NCBI GenBank assembly: GCA_040079635.1
Contig: JBEBJY010000099.1
Span: 1 to 7,004 of the forward strand
Reading direction: 5' to 3'
DNA: 7,004 nucleotides
From: Aalborgiella sp040079635
Lineage (GTDB): Bacteria > Pseudomonadota > Gammaproteobacteria > Burkholderiales > Burkholderiaceae_C
Position 1 is the stretch's first letter. Each line of letters opens with the position of its first letter. Made by a program: the position numbers and the translations under genes. This document shows positions 1-5,423 of this stretch, piece by piece. The notes under the pieces are model-generated. The model was not told the origin of the DNA. It worked only from the letters and a program-made list of their open reading frames with translations, and made no database searches.

Positions 1-456
1 TTCTTCCTGCTCAGCCGCAAGCCGGATACCGAATACGTGTTTGACGTAGATTTGGCTTTGGCTAAAAACAACGACAACCCGGTGTACTACGTGCAATACG
101 CGCATGCGCGGATTTGCTCGGTGCTAAGCACTTGGGCAGCTTCTGGCGGCGATGTTGCTACATTGAAAACAGCTGATTTGAGCCCACTGACCAGCCCGCA
201 AGCCTTGGCTTTGATGCTGCAACTGGCCAAATACCCAGAGATGCTGACCTCTGCTGCCTTAGACTTTGCGCCGCATGACGTGACTTTTTACCTGCGCGAT
301 TTAGCATCTTGTTACCACAGCTACTACGATGCAGAGCGCATTTTGGTAGATGATGTGCAGGTGAAAACCGCGCGTTTGGCCTTGGTGGCCGCGACGGCGC
401 AGGTGATTCGTAACGGACTTGCCGTGCTGGGCGTTTCCGCGCCAGAGAAAATGTAA
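1..456 (+). CDS. argS: Arginyl-tRNA synthetase, C-terminal part (5' end lies outside the window)
   Basis: Arginyl-tRNA synthetase charges tRNA-Arg with arginine in the cytoplasm. Only the last 151 residues are present; the reading frame is open from base 1 and ends with TAA at 454-456. They match the end of the class I catalytic region and the alpha-helical DALR anticodon-binding domain. The run NPVYYVQYAHARI near the start is the hallmark of the family, followed by FYLRDLASCYHSYYDAERILVDD-like residues (read in two pieces: FYLRDLA and HSYYDAERILVDD) and the conserved tail VLGVSAPEKM. The family is usually about 560-590 residues, so roughly a quarter of the protein is visible. The true start is upstream; the GTG at base 37 is an internal Val codon, not a start. 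The end is intact and nothing in the visible part looks damaged. The downstream SPOR gene begins within 3-27 bases, which suggests co-transcription. Identification is from motif recognition and I am very sure of it. Confidence 0.96.
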   Translation, partial: FFLLSRKPDTEYVFDVDLALAKNNDNPVYYVQYAHARICSVLSTWAASGGDVATLKTADLSPLTSPQALALMLQLAKYPEMLTSAALDFAPHDVTFYLRDLASCYHSYYDAERILVDDVQVKTARLALVAATAQVIRNGLAVLGVSAPEKM

Positions 457-483
457 AATATGTTTATTTATACAGTTAAAAAT

Positions 484-1248
484 ATGAACAATCAACGTGG
501 TGGAACCATACTCGGCTTAATGATTGGCGTGGTGCTGGGCTTGGCAGCGGCTTTGGCGGTGGCGGTATTCGTCACCAAAACGCCATCGCCGTTCAACAAC
601 AAAATGCAAAACCACACGGTTGAGACCGATGCCACCGAGTCTAAAAAGAACAAAGACTGGGATCCGAATGCCGCTCTGTCTGGCAAAAACCCAGCAAAAC
701 CAACACCGCCAGCAGTGCCAGGTGCTGTCGTAGCGCCTGGCGCGTCAACGCCTGCTGCGGCGAGCACTGCGCCAACGACCAAGCCCAGTGCAGCAAACGC
801 TACAGCTCCCGCTATGCCGCCTGAGAAACCAGGCAAACCAGCGCCTGGGTCCACAGCTTCTGTTACGCCACCCGTGGTAGCAGGCTCTTTAAGCCCTTCA
901 GTACCCGCAGGATCAGCAGCGCCAAAAACCTCACCAAAACCCGGTGCAGACCCTATCAGCGACTTGATGAAGTCAAAAGCAGAACCTAAGCCGCCAACTT
1001 CAGCCGCCGAGCCGTTTATGTATTTCGTGCAAGCTGGCGCGTTTAGAACACCTGAAGACGCAGAAGCCCAACGTGCGCGTCTGTCATTACAAGGCATTGA
1101 TGCCAAAGTAACAGAACGCGAGCAAGCGGGTCGCACGGTTTACCGTGTGCGCAGTGGCCCGTTTAACAAAGAAGAAGATGCGGATCGCGTCAAAGACAAA
1201 CTTAGCGCCACAGGTGTGGATGCCGCTTTGGTGCGTGTGCAACGATAA
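484..1248 (+). CDS. SPOR-domain membrane protein (FtsN-like architecture)
   Basis: A 254-residue protein with three parts. A short N-terminus (MNNQRGG) leads into one transmembrane segment at about residues 9-31. A long linker rich in Pro, Ala, Thr and Lys follows (about 55-175). A C-terminal SPOR domain, about residues 178-254, starts at YFVQAGAF and contains VYRVRSGPF. SPOR domains bind septal peptidoglycan lacking stem peptides, and this layout (inside anchor, periplasmic linker, terminal SPOR) is that of FtsN, so a role in cell division or wall remodelling is inferred; sequence alone does not prove it is FtsN. Start choice: ATG 484 gives the usual family beginning MNNQRGG. An in-frame ATG at 460 would add eight residues (MFIYTVKN) and would sit three bases after the argS stop, with AGAG at 444-447 as a possible but distant ribosome site. 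The argS-SPOR-dsbA order is familiar in Burkholderiales. The gene is probably co-transcribed with argS. Confidence 0.88.
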   Translation: MNNQRGGTILGLMIGVVLGLAAALAVAVFVTKTPSPFNNKMQNHTVETDATESKKNKDWDPNAALSGKNPAKPTPPAVPGAVVAPGASTPAAASTAPTTKPSAANATAPAMPPEKPGKPAPGSTASVTPPVVAGSLSPSVPAGSAAPKTSPKPGADPISDLMKSKAEPKPPTSAAEPFMYFVQAGAFRTPEDAEAQRARLSLQGIDAKVTEREQAGRTVYRVRSGPFNKEEDADRVKDKLSATGVDAALVRVQR

Positions 1249-1371
1249 TTTCCCACACCATCGCATTAGTTTTTGAACTATTTGTCCTCCTTTCAGTCAC
1301 ATTTGCCGTTATAGAGCTGTTATCTCGACTGCTTACCCTACCGCTTACCTTTTATTTCAGGAGCTTTTTTA

Positions 1372-2037
1372 ATGCAACGTCGTCAATTTACCCAAGTAGC
1401 TATGGCTGCCGCAGCTGTGTCGTCTTTATCCGCTGTCGCTTTGCTGACTAACACAACAGCCCAAGCACAGGCGGCCAAACCGCAAGCGGGCGTAGATTAC
1501 TTGGTTTTAGACAAAGCTGTCCCTACTGAAGCCACTGCGGGCAAAGTCGAAGTGATCGAGTTTTTTGGCTACTGGTGCCCGCATTGCAATGCTTTTGAGC
1601 CTGAATTAGAAGCTTGGTTGAAGAAATTGCCCGCAAATATCAGCTTCAAGCGTGTGCCTGTTGCCTTCCAAGAAGCGGCCGTACCATTGCAAAAACTGTA
1701 TTACACCTTGGAAGCCATGGGCAAGGTCAATGACATGCAGCGCAAGGTATTTACCGCCATTCATGCAGACAAGCAAAACTTGAACACATCTGATGCGATT
1801 GTGACTTGGGCAGTGAAACAGGGTTTTGACGAGAAGAAATTTGTAGAAACGTTCAACTCATTCGCCGTCAACACCAAAGTGTCGCGCGCCAAACAGTTGA
1901 GCAATGATTACAAAATTCAAGGCGTGCCATCTTTAGGTGTTGCGGGCAAGTTTTACACCGAAGGTGGCTTGGCCAAAGGCATGACACGTGCTTTGCAAGT
2001 TGTCGAGTTTTTGGCAAACGAGGCGAAATCGAAATAA
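1372..2037 (+). CDS. dsbA: Thiol:disulfide interchange protein DsbA
   Basis: DsbA is the periplasmic oxidase that introduces disulfide bonds into newly exported proteins and is itself re-oxidised by the membrane protein DsbB. The 221-residue product begins with an export signal: basic RR at residues 3-4, a hydrophobic run to about 26, and a likely cleavage after AQAQA near residue 34. The thioredoxin fold is marked by the active site C69-P70-H71-C72 within FFGYWCPHC, the classical DsbA pair CPHC, and by the cis-proline loop GVPS with Pro187. The helical insertion of the family lies between them. Length is typical (about 210-220). ATG 1372 is supported by AGGAG at 1359-1363, eight bases upstream. 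No convincing promoter is visible in 1249-1371, so read-through from the SPOR gene or a weak promoter is possible. A strong terminator follows at 2070-2101. The RR-x-F pattern in the signal resembles a Tat signal. It is a catalytic DsbA and not DsbC/G, given CPHC and the absence of a dimerisation domain. Confidence 0.95.
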   Translation: MQRRQFTQVAMAAAAVSSLSAVALLTNTTAQAQAAKPQAGVDYLVLDKAVPTEATAGKVEVIEFFGYWCPHCNAFEPELEAWLKKLPANISFKRVPVAFQEAAVPLQKLYYTLEAMGKVNDMQRKVFTAIHADKQNLNTSDAIVTWAVKQGFDEKKFVETFNSFAVNTKVSRAKQLSNDYKIQGVPSLGVAGKFYTEGGLAKGMTRALQVVEFLANEAKSK

Positions 2038-2069
2038 AGCCAAGTAAAGCTGAATTAATCTTCCAAACC

Positions 2070-2101
2070 AAAGCCCACAGCATCTGCTTGTGGGCTTTTT
2101 T
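2070..2101 (+). terminator. Rho-independent terminator after dsbA
   Basis: A perfect 10-base inverted repeat (AAAGCCCACA at 2070-2079 and TGTGGGCTTT at 2089-2098) encloses a 9-base loop and runs into an uninterrupted T tract at 2096-2101. It lies 33 bases after the dsbA stop. Stem, loop size and T run are those of a textbook intrinsic terminator, and it separates dsbA from the lptA unit. Confidence 0.93.
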
Positions 2102-2114
2102 ATGGGCGGGTTGT

Positions 2115-2123
2115 TGCTACAAT
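2115..2123 (+). promoter_or_regulatory. Candidate extended -10 promoter for the lptA-lptB-rpoN unit
   Basis: TGC followed by TACAAT (2118-2123) matches an extended sigma-70 -10 element with one mismatch to TATAAT. It lies just after the dsbA terminator, where a new promoter is expected. The bases 16-18 upstream are the T tract of the terminator, and no good -35 hexamer is present, which extended -10 promoters tolerate. Transcription from it would give a leader of roughly 115 bases before lptA. A second weak AT-rich hexamer (TATAGT, 2212-2217) is an alternative. This is a visual match only. Confidence 0.4.
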
Positions 2124-2246
2124 TGAACTTAAGTAGCCCATAAGCAAGATTCATACCCTACATTTGCTAAAAGCATCAAAACGCGCATTCATCATCGATT
2201 TACCGTTACTTTATAGTCCACTTTCAACCCCATCTGATTGCTTTTT

Positions 2247-2882
2247 ATGACCAATTTCTCTAAAAAAATGATCGCCGGCGCAGCTTGTGTGGCGCTTTGC
2301 TTGTCCGTTACATCGGTTTGGGCAGAAAAAGCTGACCGCGACAAACCGCTGAATGCCAACGCAGATGCACTGAAATACGACGATTTGAAGCAAACCAGCG
2401 TTTTTTCGGGTAATGTCATCATCACCAAAGGCAGCATCATCATGCGCGGTGGTCGCGTGGATGTGCGGCAAGACCCGCAAGGTTTTCAGTTCGCCACCAT
2501 CACGTCAAACGGCAATGCGCAAGCTTATTTCAAGCAAAAGCGTGAAAACGGTGTGGACGAATGGATTGAAGGCGTGGCCGATACGATTGAGTATGACGGC
2601 AAAGCAGACACAGTGCGATTTGTCAAAAAAGCCAATTTGAAGCGCCTGCGTGGTGCGACGACAAACGATGAGATCGTGGGCGGCTTGGTTGTTTACGACA
2701 ACACGACAGACGTTTACACCGTTGACGGTGGTGCTGGCCAAGGTGGCAGCGGTGGCCGCGTCAGCGCTGTTTTGAGCCCTAAACCTGCTGCTGCACCCGC
2801 CCCAGCACCTGCGCAACAAGGCACCTTGCGCCAAAGCACCACCTTGAATCCAAGCACGGCACCCAGCGGAGAGAAAAAGTAA
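2247..2882 (+). CDS. lptA: Lipopolysaccharide transport periplasmic protein LptA
   Basis: LptA forms the beta-jellyroll bridge that carries lipopolysaccharide across the periplasm between the inner-membrane LptBFGC complex and the outer-membrane LptDE translocon. The 211-residue product has a signal peptide (residues 1-26, basic NFSKK, hydrophobic core, cleavage after SVWA). The OstA/LptA beta-strand repeats follow at about 33-160. Characteristic pieces are the opening PLNANADALKYDD, the strand SVFSGNVIITKG, the segment MRGGRVDV, and VVYDNTTDVYTVDGG near the end. The C-terminal 45 residues are Gly-, Ala- and Pro-rich with a PAPAPA stretch, common in beta-proteobacterial LptA and probably disordered. 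ATG 2247 is chosen because it starts a good signal peptide; there is no clear Shine-Dalgarno sequence upstream, and TTG 2238 or ATG 2268 are less likely alternatives. It overlaps lptB by one base, indicating translational coupling. lptC, its usual upstream neighbour, is absent; dsbA occupies that place. Confidence 0.93.
   Translation: MTNFSKKMIAGAACVALCLSVTSVWAEKADRDKPLNANADALKYDDLKQTSVFSGNVIITKGSIIMRGGRVDVRQDPQGFQFATITSNGNAQAYFKQKRENGVDEWIEGVADTIEYDGKADTVRFVKKANLKRLRGATTNDEIVGGLVVYDNTTDVYTVDGGAGQGGSGGRVSAVLSPKPAAAPAPAPAQQGTLRQSTTLNPSTAPSGEKK
2868..2873 (+). promoter_or_regulatory. Ribosome binding site supporting the first lptB start
   Basis: GGAGAG ends eight bases before ATG 2882, which overlaps the lptA stop as TAATG. 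This favours the long form of LptB. A second site, AGGA at 2919-2922, precedes the in-frame ATG at 2927, but with only four bases of spacing. Confidence 0.6.
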
Positions 2883-3748
2883 TGTCGAGTGCGACGGAAA
2901 CGAAGCAAAAAACAAAGCAGGAAACAATGCAGGATGAGGACCGCAACCCTAGCCAGACAGCTAATCCCAAATTCATTGCACGCGCTGTTTCGCCTGAAGG
3001 TTTATTGGCTGTAGAGGGATTACAAAAATCTTATGGCAGCCGCAAAGTCGTCAAAGACGTGTCGCTTTGGGTTAGAAAAGGTGAAGTTGTTGGACTCTTA
3101 GGACCCAACGGTGCAGGTAAAACCACCTCGTTTTATATGATCGTCGGCTTGGTTCACACCGATGCTGGCAGCATATCCATTGACGGCCACTCGGTCGCGC
3201 ATTTGCCGATTCACCGCCGCTCGCGCTTGGGTTTGAGCTATTTACCGCAAGAAACATCGATTTTTCGCAAATTGAATGTTGAAGAAAACGTGCGTGCCGT
3301 GCTGGAGCTACAAAAATACCAAGAAGGCGACAAAAAAGGCAAATCACTCAGCTCGGCTGATATTGAATTGCGTTTGACCTCGCTCTTGAAAGAGCTGCAC
3401 GTTGACCATTTGCGCCACTCGTCTGCACTGTCGCTGTCTGGCGGTGAGCGCCGCCGTGTTGAAATCGCCCGCGCTTTGGCCACGCAGCCGCGCTTTATTT
3501 TGCTGGATGAGCCGTTTGCAGGTATCGACCCAATTGCGGTGATTGAAATCCAAAAAATCATTAATTTTTTGAAATCAAAAGGTATTGGTGTGCTCATCAC
3601 CGACCATAATGTGCGCGAAACTTTGGGTATTTGCGACCATGCCTACATCATCAGCGATGGCAAAGTGCTCGCGGAAGGCACGCCTGAAGACATCATTGCC
3701 AACGCTGAAGTACGTCGTGTGTACCTTGGCGAAAACTTCTCGATGTGA
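2882..3748 (+). CDS. lptB: Lipopolysaccharide export ABC transporter ATP-binding protein LptB
   Basis: LptB is the cytoplasmic ATPase dimer that powers LPS extraction from the inner membrane by LptFG-LptC. The 288-residue sequence holds a complete ABC domain. The Walker A motif GPNGAGKT lies at residues 74-81, the Q-loop at Gln123 (YLPQE) and the signature LSGGE at 185-189. Walker B ILLDE lies at 206-210 and the switch His242 is in ITDHNVRE. The segment LSGGERRRVEIARALA and the end VYLGENFSM are specific to LptB within ABC ATPases. E. coli LptB is about 241 residues. The excess here is an N-terminal extension of about 40 hydrophilic residues rich in Lys, Gln, Glu and Thr, plus a short insertion near residues 146-160 (EGDKKGKSLSSAD) before the helical domain. 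The start at 2882 has a good ribosome site; Met16 (base 2927) is a plausible alternative. It is tightly coupled to lptA and followed after 23 bases by rpoN. Confidence 0.95.
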   Translation: MSSATETKQKTKQETMQDEDRNPSQTANPKFIARAVSPEGLLAVEGLQKSYGSRKVVKDVSLWVRKGEVVGLLGPNGAGKTTSFYMIVGLVHTDAGSISIDGHSVAHLPIHRRSRLGLSYLPQETSIFRKLNVEENVRAVLELQKYQEGDKKGKSLSSADIELRLTSLLKELHVDHLRHSSALSLSGGERRRVEIARALATQPRFILLDEPFAGIDPIAVIEIQKIINFLKSKGIGVLITDHNVRETLGICDHAYIISDGKVLAEGTPEDIIANAEVRRVYLGENFSM

Positions 3749-3762
3749 TGTCGATCTGATGC

Positions 3763-3767
3763 AAGGG
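3763..3767 (+). promoter_or_regulatory. Ribosome binding site for the GTG start of rpoN
   Basis: AAGGG lies four bases before GTG 3772, a short spacing. An in-frame TGA at 3757-3759 excludes any start further upstream, so this GTG is the only one that keeps the conserved N-terminus of sigma-54. Confidence 0.6.
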
Positions 3768-3771
3768 TGAT

Positions 3772-5388
3772 GTGAAACTCGGGTTATCTTTACGCACGTC
3801 GCAGCATCTGTCGCTGACGCCGCAGCTGCAGCAATCGATTCGGCTCTTGCAACTCTCCACGCTAGAGCTAAGCCAAGAAGTTGAACAAGCACTCGATGAA
3901 AACCCGTTTTTGGAACGCGAAACGGATGAAGCTGTGCGTGAAGAATTTGGTAACGAAAATACTATCAATTCAATAGCTGATGAGGCAATAAATACGCCGG
4001 CTAACACCGAATTTAGTGCTGATTTTTCACATGAAATTTCAACGCCAACTCATGCCGACGATGCTGCAGAGTCGATCACATCGCCCAACGATTGGGATGG
4101 CGATGGCAGCGTTGACATCTCGCCCGACGACAGTGAATGGGGCGGCGATGCAATGACGTCATCCTCTCAGAATAGCTCTCAAAACAATTCCGATTCCACA
4201 CTAGACGCGACAGAATTGGCGCGACAACAAGAGTCGCTGACCATGCATTTGCACCGTCAGGCTTTGGCGCTGCGGCTGAGTGAGTTGGACAGCGCCGCGC
4301 TGCGTTATTTGATTGAATCGCTGAACGACGATGGCTATTTGGAAGACAGCTTGCAATCACTCGCGCAAAGCCTAGGTGACCCCGAAGACATTGAACAACA
4401 AGACGAACTGGTACACCGTTTCACCGTGGCGCTGCATTTGCTGCAAAGCTTGGAGCCTACCGGTGTGGGCGCGCGTGATTTGAGTGAGTGTTTGAGCTTG
4501 CAAGTCAAATCCAAGTTGAACGATTTAAACCTTGAATCAAACCAAGCAACGCAGCCTAAGCAAACTTGCCAAACTGCGCTCAGCATTTTGAAGCAGCCGA
4601 TTGATTTACTGGCCAGACGCGACCTTAAAAAGTTGGTACAGCTCTGCCGAGAATCTGAGAGCAACATCAAAGACGCCATCGCGCTGATTGCCCACTTAGA
4701 ACCCAAACCGGGCCGCATTTTTGCCGATGTGCAGCGCAACATCATTGTTCCCGATGTGTTCGTCGTCGCTTTAGGGCGCAGCAAACCGGGTGCTGAGCCA
4801 CAATTTAGGGCCCAACTCAACAGCGACATCATGCCAAAACTCAAAGTGCATGACATTTACGCCAATGCTTTAAAGAATTTCAAAGGGGAAGGTGCCTCGG
4901 GCGCGATGGCTTTGCAGCAGCGCTTGCAAGAAGCGCGCTGGTTCATCAAAAGCATTCAGCAGAGGTTTGACACGATTTTGCGTGTCAGCAACGCCATCAT
5001 CGAGCGACAAAAAGGTTTTTTGATGCACGGCGAGCTGGCGATGCGCCCGCTGGTGTTGCGCGATATTGCGGATGAGCTGGGACTGCACGAGTCCACCATC
5101 AGCCGCGTGACCACCGCCAAATACATGAGTACGCCGTTTGGCACTTACGAGCTGAAATACTTTTTCGGCTCAGGACTAAGCACCGAAGGCGGCAGCAACG
5201 CATCTAGCACGGCGGTGCGGGCATTGATCAAGCAGTTTGTCGCGGCCGAAAACCCGAAAAAGCCCCTCAGCGACAACAAAATCGCCGCCATGCTGAAAGA
5301 GCAAGGCATAGACTGCGCCCGCCGAACCGTGGCCAAATACCGCGATGCCTTGAAGATTGCACCGACCAATCTGCGAAAATTGCTTTAA
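3772..5388 (+). CDS. rpoN: RNA polymerase sigma-54 factor RpoN
   Basis: Sigma-54 directs RNA polymerase to -24/-12 promoters (TGGCAC-N5-TTGC type) that need an AAA+ enhancer-binding activator. It typically controls nitrogen use, motility and related functions. The 538-residue product has the full family layout. Region I is the Gln- and Leu-rich activator-interacting segment (residues 8-48, including LTPQLQQSIRLLQLSTLEL). Region II is acidic and variable (about 50-145). The core-binding domain spans about 150-350. The helix-turn-helix lies at about 427-452 (LRDIADELGLHESTISRVT). The RpoN box ARRTVAKYR, which reads the -24 element, is at 516-524. Nothing essential is missing, so it should be functional. 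Region II is here an unusually Ser/Asn/Asp-rich stretch. The gene starts with GTG 3772, 23 bases after lptB, in the order lptA-lptB-rpoN typical of Proteobacteria. The ribosome hibernation factor gene hpf, which commonly follows, is not there. Confidence 0.97.
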   Translation: MKLGLSLRTSQHLSLTPQLQQSIRLLQLSTLELSQEVEQALDENPFLERETDEAVREEFGNENTINSIADEAINTPANTEFSADFSHEISTPTHADDAAESITSPNDWDGDGSVDISPDDSEWGGDAMTSSSQNSSQNNSDSTLDATELARQQESLTMHLHRQALALRLSELDSAALRYLIESLNDDGYLEDSLQSLAQSLGDPEDIEQQDELVHRFTVALHLLQSLEPTGVGARDLSECLSLQVKSKLNDLNLESNQATQPKQTCQTALSILKQPIDLLARRDLKKLVQLCRESESNIKDAIALIAHLEPKPGRIFADVQRNIIVPDVFVVALGRSKPGAEPQFRAQLNSDIMPKLKVHDIYANALKNFKGEGASGAMALQQRLQEARWFIKSIQQRFDTILRVSNAIIERQKGFLMHGELAMRPLVLRDIADELGLHESTISRVTTAKYMSTPFGTYELKYFFGSGLSTEGGSNASSTAVRALIKQFVAAENPKKPLSDNKIAAMLKEQGIDCARRTVAKYRDALKIAPTNLRKLL

Positions 5389-5423
5389 ATCTATCTATTC
5401 CTTCAATAACAATAAGAAAAACC

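Noticed and set aside
492..1136. 214-residue open frame on the - strand opposite the SPOR gene
   Set aside because: It is a shadow of the Pro/Ala-rich linker codons: composition is Gly/Ala/Val low complexity, it lies wholly inside a recognised gene, and it has no recognisable domain.
1249..1371. Sigma-70 promoter before dsbA (TTGAAC 1273-1278 with TATAGA 1310-1315)
   Set aside because: The spacing of 31 bases is far too long and no better -35 lies 16-18 bases upstream of the hexamer.
2238..2246. TTG at 2238 as the lptA start
   Set aside because: It adds only three residues, has no ribosome site, and ATG 2247 already begins a good signal peptide.
2505..2927. 140-residue open frame on the - strand across the lptA-lptB junction
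   Set aside because: It spans two well supported, coupled genes and shows no motif; it is explained as an antisense shadow.
4335..4856. 173-residue open frame on the - strand inside rpoN
   Set aside because: The + strand encodes conserved sigma-54 core-binding sequence here; the antisense product is Ser/Cys/Arg-rich with no family signature.
5148..5165. TGGCAC string within rpoN as a sigma-54 promoter
   Set aside because: The required TTGC five bases downstream is absent and the site lies inside conserved coding sequence.
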